Shown one piece after another: positions 25,314 through 38,100 of a stretch of DNA of 64,000 nt. A model generated the notes under the pieces. That model did not search any database. It saw only the letters and a program-made list of their open reading frames with translations, and was not told the origin of the DNA. The stretch is from Amblyornis subalaris. Lineage: Eukaryota > Chordata > Aves > Passeriformes > Ptilonorhynchidae. A program made the position numbers and the translations under genes. The stretch's first letter is position 1; each line of letters opens with the position of its first letter. The stretch covers positions 6,250,087 to 6,314,086 of the forward strand of contig JACAXG010000012.1 in assembly GCA_018881555.1 (NCBI GenBank), read 5' to 3'.

Positions 25314-28300
25314 GTAATGCAAATAAACCTTCAAATCACAGTGAGAAATACTAAAGAACCTTGAAGAAGGCCACTATACTTGACCAGTCTGCCTCACTAA
25401 ACCACAGGGTTACATGTAATTTGTTGCATATACATAAACTTAGTTTTAACTAAAATATATCTCTAGTCCAGTCTGGAGTTCAGCAAACCTACCTACCCTC
25501 TCCCATCAGCACAATGCAATCTTTCGAGTTAAGCAACATTATAATGCAAGAAAAGCATCTGTGAATAACTCCCCTTAAGTTGCAGACACAAAACTAAAGC
25601 AGGTTATCCTGTTTCAGCTTCTTAAAGGACTCTTCACTGACATCTTTGACTCAGGGAAGAGTAAGGAGAAAGAGTACTGAAATTTCACAAGTCAGCTTCA
25701 CACAGGTTTCCTGAAGGAGTCAAAGATAACTATTCCAGACTCTAAAGAATATGTTAAAACATAGGAGGCATTTGGCACCCCTCCCAGCTACCTAATTACT
25801 CTAATGTAAATCTAGAAGTGAAATCTACTTCAATCTCCGCCACTTTTTGATACCATTAAATTTTAACAGGTAAATCCAAGATTCCAAATTGAATATCACA
25901 ATACACAAAATATCCATTCATTTTCCTGACATAAAAGTACTGAAATGTCTACACTTTGACACAGTTCTCCTAGACAGACAATATATTCACTCATTCTAAA
26001 ACTGAAACCTACTTTGAAATGCTGTTTTGTCCTAACATAACCAATCGGCAGTTGGGCATAGTAATGGGAGGAATTTAGAGGATAATGTGAGTTGGGGCCA
26101 TTCCCACAGCTATGACTTCTGGAGAGTTTTAGGTCTTTTCTCTCCCTTACTATTTCCACTGAAGTCAATTCCCCCTCCCTTTCTCCTAATACTTCTTTTG
26201 TTACACATCATTTGATTCCTCCATTTTTAGTAACATTCCAGGATGAGATATGTTTTGGGAAGGCTTTGATCCTAACATACAACAACACAAGGTCATAGAA
26301 GAGACCTTCAGCTAAAGTTGAATGTCACAGGGTCAGGGGAATAAAGGCAGCTCTTTGTGCCAATCCCCCTGGGTATGAACAGAGCTCAGGTGACATGCAA
26401 AAATAAATGCTGAAATACTAAATAATAGCATTTACTTGTTAGGTAAAGACTTTTCATTAACACAGCAATCATTCATAATAACCTGGAAAAAATTTTCATG
26501 TACTGGAAAATTTTTAAACAATGTATTTTAAACATTTGTTTGCAGTGATACAAATATTAGTGTATCATTGCAGTGATACCCAAATTTCCCAGTGGTAGGT
26601 AAAGACATCACTGTGTAGCTGCTATAAAAACAGAACAAAAAAGCCCATTGCTACCCCAAAGATCTCACAACATATGTTATGTGAGAAATGAGTACACTGA
26701 GATGTTACCAAGTCTGAATTTTGTTCAACTTTCAGCAGTGACTGGTGAGAATGCATCCCACAGTAGTTTACTTATAGGCAGAATCAATTATGCTTTGAGT
26801 TGTTTTTATAAGGTTCAACATACAGAGAAATTAAAACTATACCTTTTAAAATAAAATTCTTTGGTTATAGATACTTCCTACGGAGCATCTATAGGAGTGA
26901 AGCTAAAAGTGGTTTGCTTAAACTGTATTAAAAAAATATGGGAACTGAACACCAAACACAATTACTGTATCTCCAATGTTCCAATCCAGATAATGAATAA
27001 ATGCCCAGATAAGAGATGGAACTGGTTTCACATTTGAGCAGTCAGCTTCCAACAATGACAAACACAACAGCTAAACCAACTGAAATACTTCCCTTTGTAT
27101 AGCCACCACTGTAAACCCAACATATATCATTTTTACACAGATGTGACACATTTCTTGCAGGCCAATCTAAAGGAAGCCAGTTCTGAGAGTCCTGGAGATC
27201 AGTTTCATTTCCTGTTTAAAGCACACACCTGCGATGCTCTAATTTTTCTTTTTTTCAGTTGATTCTGTTGAAATGATAACTTTCAGAACTTACAGTAATA
27301 TTTAGCACATCTTTAAAGAGTGCAAATAGATAGAGAGTGGTGACTGCAGTGATAATTACACTTGCCAGGAAGTGATGAATCATTTCATACTCTTTTGCTG
27401 GTCTTATTTTAAAACTAAGAACTTGGCACTTATCCTTTTTTTATTTTGGCATATGCCCAAAAAGCTGTAGCATTTTTTTCCAGACCAAGGGTTAAAACAG
27501 ACACACAGCAAAATGAGACTCTGCTTAAACCACCAGACTGTTAAGCTTTCCACACTGGTATGGGGAAAAAACATGGAAAAAAGCACCGGGGAAAAAAATG
27601 CTGAACGAGAACTGTGAGGAGTTTTAAGCTATGAGACATTACGAAAGATCTGCAGAAACCCAGTTACATCCAAATGGACCTAAGAAGAGAATGGGTAAGA
27701 AGACAAAGAGTCACATTTGGTTCTTGTGTCCATTATCCAAGCANAATCTTTTAATAGTAGAATTTATTAGCATCACAGACTGAAGCAAGACAATCAAAAG
27801 TCTTATGAAAAGTCTCATTGAAGTCCTCTGCTTACTTTTCATCAAAAGTTATGGGCTAGGCACTTAAACACCCTAATAACTTCCTAGAAGTTCAACCTTC
27901 ATTTCTCTGTTTCATCTGAGGTTTATTTAACAACGGTCACTCCTAAGCATAGTTTCTTATGTCCTGCACACAACTATGCTCTTCACTGAGGTAGACCAAG
28001 AAAAGAATGTTTAGAAACTTTGATTTAGAATAGTTAAATGGAAGCAAAGGAGCATTTGCTATTTTATTCAATTATTGCAGTAATGGACAAGTAAAATCAT
28101 CGCAATCTTTTGAAGAGTAATAAGATACAAGAAATACTTCCATCTCCATGCTTTTTCTGAAAGACTTTGAGCACTAAGAATCCCATGAACACTGAGAGAT
28201 GCCTGGTGAACATTTGGTTTAAATATTTTCATACTCATGTTCAGCAACTGCTACTGTAAAGAAGGTCTCTGAAAGGCTTAAAAGTAGCAGGCAGCGTTGT

Positions 28301-31049
28301 TTGATTTTTTCAAGCACTGGTCTAACAAGAAGAGATTAGAAAGTTCAAGCATCTGCTCCTGACCCTGACACATAAAACCCCCACAAAATTACAGTGAAGA
28401 ACTTCTTTTAAAAGTGTCTGCTTGGAGTAGCAGTAAATGCTAAATAAAATGAGTCCTGGCAGCCTGTACATTCACATATGAATTCCCCAAACATCTTGCA
28501 TTTAAGTTCTGGGTTTGGTTTTCTTCTCTGACTATCTATTCTGCATTTCATCACATATGTCAGACTCTGGACTCCCAGGAAGAAGCATCACTAACAGTGC
28601 AGCCTATCAGCTACACCAGCAGCCTGGAACCTAAACAGCCCAGAGGATATTGCCCAGGAAACTCTAAAATCTTTTTACATACTGTACTATAAATAATAAT
28701 AACGTGCTTTTAACGGAGCTTAATGATCATTCTGGGTTGTTGGGGGTTTTTTTGCTACAAAATGTCTTTCTGTGATACTCTGCATTAACAATATCTATTC
28801 TTAACTGTGGAGATTGCATTGCTCTGCTTCTGAAGGCCACAGTTTTGTCCAAAGATCAATTTCATGCAATAATTTTTTATTATTTTCCTGCTATTTATTG
28901 TAGATCTAACACTACTTCAATTTAGAAAACTTACAGAAAAAAAATCAAAACAAATATAAATACTTTGTTTTAAATTTATTACAGATTTCCAAAAGTGTGG
29001 ATGAGTTCAGCCCCACAGATACATTTTTAGCAATGGTACGCAGTGATGCTACCTCTAAAGACTATTCTTATATTTTGTTAGTAAAAGAAAGTATTCAATT
29101 AGTTTCTTTCTCCATGGTTTCTGAGGGCCAATTGATGTTGGTAACTCGAATTGATATTAGAATGCATAACCCTTGCATACCCAAATTCTCAAAAGCATTC
29201 AAGTTCACCTAAGCAAGAATATGGGAAAGAGTATCAGTCAGATTTGACAGATATTTGGAAGGAAAAAAATATCACTATCAGTAAGTGAAATTTTCAAAGA
29301 CAGCTATATATAGATATATAGATATATAACACAGCTGACTATGAAAAACAATAAGTATTTATTCTATTTTATCAGCCGAAAGTATAGTTACATAAGAATC
29401 AGCAAAAAGGAGGTAATAACTTTCCGTGATACATGAAGGCAGCATGCTTATCATGACATTTACGCCTACTCAGATGTTCATCTGGGAAAGTCATATTGAC
29501 AGCTTAGTACTTGAAGCCATCATTGTTCACAGACACATACAATTAATAGCTAGACAGTAATGAGATGTAAGTCTACGTGAGTATGCAGAGGGTGGAAGGT
29601 TGTGGTGCACCCACGTATACCCACTACAAAAACTCCAAAGACTGTCTTTATAAGCAGATCAGGAAATACCAGACTGAAATACTATTTTTGTGAACCCTAC
29701 ACTGCTAGTTTCCAAGTCTGGCCACTATCCAGAATCTTTCGTTTGGAGGCTGGAATGAAGAGCATGAGGAGAGGTTTCAGAGCTTGCTCCCGCTGCATAT
29801 CATCATCTTTAACAAGACAGCACTCCTACACAGGGTGGACTTCGGCAGATCCCTTTAGAACAAATCACCTGAACTAATCAATAATCATTTGCCTTACTGA
29901 GTTCCCAGATGAACTGATTGCATAACATATAAGAAAAGTAAAAGACTCATGAGCTTCCCAGCCTTGAAACGGTTTACAATCTGGTAAGAAGTATACAGAA
30001 TTTAACATTTCTTATGGGATGGATATTCGAGTTTTTAATCAGGTCTATCAGCGACTCTGGATTTCAGAGGCCTCAGAAGTTAGTCCAGAGAAATGAATTG
30101 TCATGCAGGCATATATCAGAGGAAACACTGAGTAATCAAAAACTGGAGAGATGAGCAGGAGCAGAGATGAAGAAAATTCAATATAACTTTGTAGTCAAGT
30201 GACTTGGTCAGCTGGTTTTGCTACCTTTGAGATGAAAGGAAAGAAAAAAAAAAGGTGGAAGTCCCCTTAAGATGACAACCCAACACAGAAATCAATCCTG
30301 ACATTGCAGATATGGGAATTATCTAGAGTATATAGCCCTTAGCTATAGCCCTCACTGCACATCAGCTCTGACTCAACAGTTCCATACATGTGATTAGGTA
30401 AATCCAAAATGAACAGCAGTAATAAAGGTATAAATCCTGGTGGTAATATAAACATCTGCAACAATTTTTTGCTGTTTTGCTTTCTTTCTTTCTTACCTAA
30501 AGTAAAATAATAGAAATTTAATAAATCCTGATAATCTGCACTTAGATGTATATTTCATGTTTCCAAAACACATTTCCCTTTCTCCATTTTTTGTCTTAAC
30601 TATTCCTTTGAAATACCTTTTTAATACTTCTGTTCTTGGAAAGAAATAGCTATAAGCCATCCACCCCAAAAGTACACGTTTCCCAAAGCCNCATAAACAT
30701 ACGCTTATCTGAAATGTATTAAGTTTACTTACCAGATTTTGGTGTTGAAAAAGCCTCTCAGCACCAGTCATTCATGTTACTTCAGCCTCTTTCTCCAAGA
30801 GATGAAATGTGAAAGAAACTCTTCTTAGCAAAACAAGTCCTGGTCAGTGACATGACCAAAACAGAATTAATTGAAACTAAAAACTAAACCTTTATTCTAG
30901 GTCAGGTACTAGCTCACTCTTGCTCTTAGAACAAGTATTTTCTTAATAGTACCAGATACATTTAAGTATTTGTGCTAGTAGAGCTCAAAAAACCTACATG
31001 AAATGTTTGACAAGTTGTTTGATTGCAGTGTATGTAGACAGTATAAGCA
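25314..31049. other. PDE1A intron, no gene recognised
   Basis: AT-rich. Contains the short TATAGA repeat listed separately and a small minus-strand ATG segment with a GTAAGT donor near 30733-30771. No repeat family recognised. Confidence 0.45.
29304..29328. repeat. Short TATAGA-type simple repeat
   Basis: Imperfect units of TATATAGA/TATAGA over about 25 bases. Confidence 0.8.
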
Positions 31050-32197
31050 ATATGGTCATAGTCACCTGGGAGGCTGAGGGGAGAGCAGTAGACATTGTCT
31101 ACCTTGACTTCAGCAAGGCTTTCAACACTGTCTCTCACAAAATCCTCATAGACAAACTAAGGAAGTGTGGACTGGATGAGTGGAGAGTGAGGTGGATTAA
31201 GAACTGGCTAAACAGTGGCACAGGGTCTCGGTGGCCTTGGCGTCCCCGAAGTTTCAACCCTGGGCCCATTGTTCATCAATGACTTGGATGAAGGGGCAGA
31301 TGCCTCCTCAGCAAGTTCACTGGTGACACAGAGCTGGGAGGAGCTTTGGGCTGATCCCCAGAGAGCTGTGCAGGTGTTCCGAAGAACCCTGACAGGTTGG
31401 AGAGATGGCCAGGGAGGAGCCCTTGAAATTCAGCAAAGGCAAGTGCTGTCCCGTACCTGGGGAGGAACAAACCCACGCACCAGCACAGGCTGGGGATTGA
31501 CCTGCTGGAGCAGCTCTGTGGAGAAGGCCCTGGGGGTCCTGGTGGACAGCAAACTGTCCACAAGCCCAGCAGTGTGTCCTTGTAGCCAAGAAGGCCAAAG
31601 GGATCCTGGGGTGCATTAGGAAGAACATTTCCAGCGGGTCGAGGGAAATGATCCTGCCCTTCCAGTCCTGGTGAGGGCACATCTGGAGTGCTGTGTGCAG
31701 TTATGGGCTCCACAGGACACGAGAGACATGGAGGTCCTGGAATGAGTCCAGCAGAGGATAACAAAGATGATTAAGGGAGTGGAGCATCTCTCATACAAGG
31801 AAAGGCTGAGGGAGCTGGGCCTGCTCAGCCTCAAGAAGAGGCAACTAAAAGGAGACCTCATCAATGTATATCAGTATCTGATGGGAGGGTGCCAAGAGGA
31901 TGGACCAGGCTCTTCTCAGTGGCACCAAGCAATAGCACAAGAGGCAACAGGCAGAAACTGATGCACAGGAAGTTCCACGTGAACATGAGGAAGAACTTTA
32001 ATGTGTGGATGACCAAGCACTGGAACAGGTTGCCCAGAGGTTGTGGAGTCTCCCTCACTCACATGGAGATATTCAAGAGCCGTCTGGATGCAATCCTGTA
32101 CCATGTGCTCTGGGGTAGCCCTCCTTGAGCAGGGAGGTTGGAGCAGATGACCCACTGTGGTCCCTTCCAATCTCCCCCGTTCCATGATTTTGTGATA
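31050..32197 (+). mobile_element. CR1 LINE, 3' half with reverse transcriptase remnant
   Basis: Plus-strand CR1 with the reverse transcriptase block AVDIVYLDFSKAFNTVSHKI, then DEWRVRWIKNWLN, followed after frameshifts by FINDLDEG, and near the end NMRKNFNVWMTKHWNRLPRG. It finishes with the CR1 3' UTR and a terminal CCATGATTTTGTGAT. The region that should encode the catalytic FADD motif reads as F-T-G-D (TTCACTGGTGAC), so the active site is lost, and several frame breaks also show it is inactive. The 5' truncation near 31050 is typical for CR1. The long minus-strand frames here (31276-31864) are shadows. Confidence 0.93.
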
Positions 32198-35100
32198 ATG
32201 AACTACAGCAGACAGAAAACATGACATTAAAAAGAATGTGCAACAATGACCTAATTTTACCCAGTAACTGCAACTAAATGTGAGTTCAGGAATTTGCAAC
32301 CTAATCATTCTGTAACAAGTAGGATAAAAATCCTGATCAGAGCTCTTAAGTATATTTTTTAGAAGCTGATAAATGATGTGAAAAGCTAGCTTTTGGGTCT
32401 AGCTAGAGTGAGAAGCACCTTAACCATCAATAGAAGTCTTGCAAATCACAATACTTCTTAATGTTAATGAATGAATGATGAAAGAAAATTTATTGGTATC
32501 ATTTGGTCTGTTTTGCTAGAACAAACTCATTTTGTAAGGAGTCACGAGAACTTGCAATCACATCAGGATTTCACATTGTACTGAAGTGACTAAATACAGA
32601 ATGTGGCATCCATCTTTCAGCAAAAATGGAGNGGGATGACAATGCTCCATCAACATTGACATGATCCACTTTCAAGACTAATTTTTCAAACATTAATAGG
32701 AAGAGAATCAAATAAAACATTTAGAAACAAAAACAAGTGCATAACCTTGCAAAGATGTGAGTGGTTTCATGAAAGGAAAAAAGCCACTGTCTTTCTCTGC
32801 TGCTTTCTCTTTGTGAGTCATACTCTGGGAGTGGTACCAGAACAGCTTGTTGTCCTGTTTCTACGGAAAAAATCTTTGAGCAAGTTCATTCTTGATTAAG
32901 TTAGCATGGTGCCAAGCAAATATAAAACACTGCATCTTTGATTCTGTGTTTTCTATTGTTCTAATTGCACAGGGGGAGGGAACCAATCTCATGGTTTTGT
33001 TAACAGTGCTTCAGCATTGCTGTGAACAGCACTGGCATAACATTTCCTTGTGTTTTTCAGCTTCACAGAGGGAAAATCTTTTTGATAGAATTTAGGGATT
33101 TCATTTCTCAATACACCAGTTTCAGCAGTGAATTAATACTTGCACCCCAGCTCTGACAGTTCATTCCCACTCCATGCCACATCCATTATCCATTTAACTA
33201 GGCCAATAAGCCAGATCCTTGAAATTATCTGAATTCCCACAAACAATCTGGATTAAAGGTAACTCTTGTTTCCAAAAAAGATTGGGGAAGTAAGTGAGGA
33301 GAAAATAGCCTGACTACTAAAGCAAGCTCGTGTCACTGAATCCAAAGCTGTGAACTGAAGCTGACACAGATAAGTGGGATAACTTCTGGTGTTAATAATT
33401 TTTCCCACAGTGTAAATGTGACCTTTTTAAGCTTACTAAATCTTTTAGGAAAGCGTTAATGTGAACAGAAAAAAGCTACGTACCATTGAAGTACAAAGGC
33501 TTGAATAAAAGTGTTATGATTGTACAATCACTTCACTCTAATTGGTAATATATTGTTTCCCAGATAACACCTTTCCTCATTTTCACCTTCATAATTCATT
33601 TACAAAGATAAGGCAATCTGGATAGCTGCAATTACCTATATAGGCATTGATGACTTGGATAATGCAATTTAAATTAAAAATGGTAGCTTACATTTGCTTA
33701 TTAGCAGTCTACTTCTGGTGAAGTGATAGCTTATTGAGTAAAACCTCTCTTTTACATGTGTAACTGCTGAGCTTAATTCTTTGCACATGAAGGAATGGCA
33801 GCTTCTAGACTCACAATGTTAGGCTTTCAGTGTTAATTATGAAGGGAAGCATGGGGAAACTGAAATATTTGTGATGGAAATTGACATTTTGTAACAAGGT
33901 AATAATGCAAAAGAAAAGAGTTCTTTCAATGGGGAAGGCTGGATTTAATCATGAAGCGAAGCAACAAAGGCTTTTGTACTTCTGACACTTTCTTCTGAGG
34001 CAACTCAACAGAGAAAAAACAAAACTTCTAACGTTCATTAAGTACTTTCAGAAGTGCTGAGTGTATACTGAGAAGCCTTCAGCTATCCGTAAAAATGCAA
34101 GTACAACATTTAAGAGTTCATCACTTAATGTGGTAGATACTTCTATTATTATACCAAATGCTGTTCAATCTTGTGCCTGTCATGCTAGCTGAATGCTGCA
34201 CTAGAAAGGAGTGCAATGTAATTGTTTGGTTTGAGTGGGGGTGGTATTAGATAAAACTGTCCCTTCCCATCTATCGCTCCCTTTTTGCCTTCTCCCATTC
34301 CCCAAATTACTGCAGAAAAACTGCCAAAATAAAATTTTAGATGATGNTGTGCAACTGTTTTTTCATTGAAGGTCTAACTTCCCTCATCTGCACTGTCAAA
34401 GCTTCACAGTTGCATTAAACATGGTGAGATCTATTTGTGATAATCATAATATGAATTACAACATGCTGATTTTATTCTTAAAAATAAATTTAATGAAAAA
34501 CTGTAATACAATCGAATGCATGTGAGCTGAGGAACCCATCCTTAATTTGTCTATCTGCAAAAACATAGCTCATTAGTAAGAGTGGCAAAAATCCAAAATC
34601 AGAGCAATAAATAGCAAATTTAATGCAATCTGTTTCTGTGTTACTACTATAGCTGCAGCCAAGTGATAGACAAAGAGAGGTAAACATGTTTCTTTCCTTT
34701 GGGAGAAGGGGGAAATAAAAGGAAAAGGAAAAAGGGAGAAGCTTCAAGGAATCATTCTTGTCCTATCGGGTGATTTTTTCACTTAGCAATTAAGAAAATA
34801 AGAATCATATCCTGTAAGAATTAACTCTGAAAATTATAACATCCTTGACATAGCCCAGTGTTCATAAAAAGGAATGACCAATAAACCTTAGCCAGATTCC
34901 ACTGTGTCCACGAAATACTGTGCTCTTTTGTCACAATAAAGTAAATCTGTTTTGAGGTCTCATTTATTGTTTTGTAATTCAATAGCATCCAATTATACTG
35001 GTATAAGTGAGACCAGAACCAAGCTAATTTTATTAGATTATTGACTGGATTGAGAAATAACAAGCTGAAGTTCTATGGTCTACGCTCCATAGGCACAACT

Positions 35101-38100
35101 CAAACTGTATTATCTTAATTATGCCTCAAAAACTACTACACATATTTTATATTCTTCACTAAAAAACCGCAAACCTCTTTCAAGCTGTTCATTTCAGAAA
35201 AATCTGTAGTAAAACACAAACTGTACCTGAAATAAAAAATTGATTGTTGGATCTTGATGTTTTCTTACATCTCTGAACTGCAGTCTTGTATAGCTAAAAG
35301 GTTTGGATTGAACCACAAAGCCCCAGTACAGCCAGGAACTGGAGTGCATTTAAATATTAGATCCTAATGGACTGAATAAAAGCAGATGACAGAAAATAGA
35401 GCTCATAGCTGGGCCATGAAGTACTTCTTGCTGAGATACAGAATTACAGCCCTTTTGTGAAAATCATCAACTAATTTTCAGAAGTGAAGCATCATATGGA
35501 GATTTTTATAATCATGCCCATATAGAAAGCTGGAATTGATCCCATGCATGTGGTACTCTGCCAAATTCAGTAAGGCATGGGTGCCAGCTAAAGACAGATT
35601 TAATACAGCTTGTACAATGTAGAAAAATTTCAGTTCCATGCCAAGAGGATCATCATAATGAGAATCATTGTCAAATGATAAGAATGCATTTTAGTGTGAG
35701 AAATCACATCTGTTGTCACTTTACATTGCTGTTATAGAGCTTTACACAGTATTTTTTGAGTCTATTTCAATTCAGAGTCACCATAGGTAAAGCTGCAATA
35801 CTGTTTTTCATTACTGCAAATGAAAAGAATACAGTAATCTCTAAAACTTCTATGAATTCTACCTTTTCCTTAAGATTCTTCCCCTTGAAATCTTCCTCTA
35901 CTGAAANTGATGTATAAACTGAAGCATAAAGTTTCATTCTATTCCCTTGATCATTAAAACTAAAAATGCACTTGAGAATTCATTTGATGTATAAAGGTTG
36001 AAAAGTATTTAAAAATCAAATTCTATTAATAACCATGTTTCCCCAAGGAAACATGATCCAACCTGCAACCACTGAGTCCTTCTCTCTTAAAACAACAAGA
36101 TGATTTTAGCACTGAAATGATGATGAAAAGATTCTGAACTTTAAAACTAAAAAGTCCTAGGTAAAACTCACAGAAAATTATATACTTTCATTAATTCATT
36201 ATCCACTCTACACTTTGCTTTGGTCTTCTACGTGAACACAAGGACATTTTTATACTACAAACATGGCATTTTGTTTACAGCTCTTTGTCTTACAGAGAAG
36301 AAGATCAGCACAGTACTAGAAGGCTAAATATGACCTCATACTAAGACAAGGTTGACTCTCTCCTATATCCAGAATTTATCTGGTCAAAGTCAACTGTAAG
36401 TCAAGACAAAAANTGATGATAGAGGTGGCTCCATATGGTTTATGTCCACCTGAGACAACTATTTTTTTCAGGAATTGATAATATTAAAATCTTAGGGCAT
36501 GTTTATTCCAATTAAAGGATTAAATCAAAGTCAGATATTCTATAAGAATTCTGATACCATACTTACTTTTTCTTTTTATATTGTATCAGTAGACACACTG
36601 ACATGGTTGTATTAAATCTATCACAATTTAGTCTTCTAAAAGGCTCTACATGTTTAAACACAAACTTTGGTTTGGGCTCTAACAGTGATAGAAGCAACCC
36701 GAAGTTTGGATTGAGCTATAAACTCTTACAAACCCTCATAATCTTCTGGGATGCTCATATCCTGTGTTTACCTTGTATTCAGCTCTAAAAACAGACTTGC
36801 AGCTGTTGTACAGTCACATTCANACCATTTTGTCCCTGTCTGCTATGTAGGCAAACCCTTTTCTTCTAGCTAATGTCAGTTTCATACAGCATATGAACCA
36901 CATTCAATACATTAGTGGTGAAGGAAAAGGGAAAGGCTTGATATATTAAACCAGAATTAGGAATCCTAAGGCCCAGGCCCTAAGTGTTCATGAGTTGTCC
37001 ATTTGGTATTCTTGGAAATGCAATTTCTCTTTCACACAAATATATTACCAATTTTTTATTTCTTACCAGAAGGCCTCTAAGTATGCATCAAGCTTTTTTC
37101 AGCAGGAATTTTCTAGCAATCAAGTGGAGAGGGAATCCTGTTTTGATGTGTAGCTCACGCAACATACAAAATCGCTAACTGAACTACCCAAGAAAATAAC
37201 TAAAAATAGAATGAAATATTTCTCTCTTGGAGGCAAAGCTTCCTCACAATTATCACTAAACTATTTACATGTGTATGTTATTATCATTCTTCATTTTGAC
37301 ATGTCTTTGACAAATATTTTTTTATATTTTAGAGAAACAAGCAATATTAAATCAATCTGCTTACAAAGAAATTTCAAAATCAAAAGGTCCAAATAAGCCA
37401 AATTTTCTATTTACCACATTTTAAGTTGAGAACAAAATTTACACCAATCAGAAAATATCCAGTAGAGATAAACTTATTTTGAGGAGTATAAATTTTTTTC
37501 ACTCCTTTTACATATATACTCACCACTCTAATACTTCCTATCATCTAATGATTGCAGTTTTCCTTCCAGAGGTAAGCGTAATATTTCACTCAATAAATCA
37601 AGATAGTTAGGCACTCTTGAGGAGTGTTCATGACAGAAAAATCAAGGAAGAGCTCAACACTATCCAGCATAATATAATAATGTGCCATATATATAATGTG
37701 TTAGAAGCACAAAATACATGCATTGCATTAAGAGATGGAGAAAAATTTCAAATACTCAGAGGTAAATTAATTTGAAGTCTCATCTTTGTTCCATTTATTT
37801 AGAATGAAGACCTACAATGTCTGTTCAAGAAAGATCTAATAATAAAATAGGGATTCCTCGTCACAGCAGAATATGGCAGGGAAAAGGCAATCTCCATTTT
37901 ACTGCCATTAACTGTTGCAGGATTATCCCATGAACATGGTTTTTAAACGTTAACTGACATTACAGCTGGTGAGGGTGCCTTGGTAGTTATCAAAACATAA
38001 AACTTTCTCTGATACTTTAACCGTTTTCTGTGAAAGAGAAACATCTAATTTTCAATTACCTATAAAATCCAAGGTTTTTCTAGTTAAGTTTAAAATAAGT

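Noticed and set aside
31276..31864. Long minus-strand open frames (up to 162 codons)
   Set aside because: They are antisense to the plus-strand CR1 element, whose GC-rich sequence gives shadow frames.
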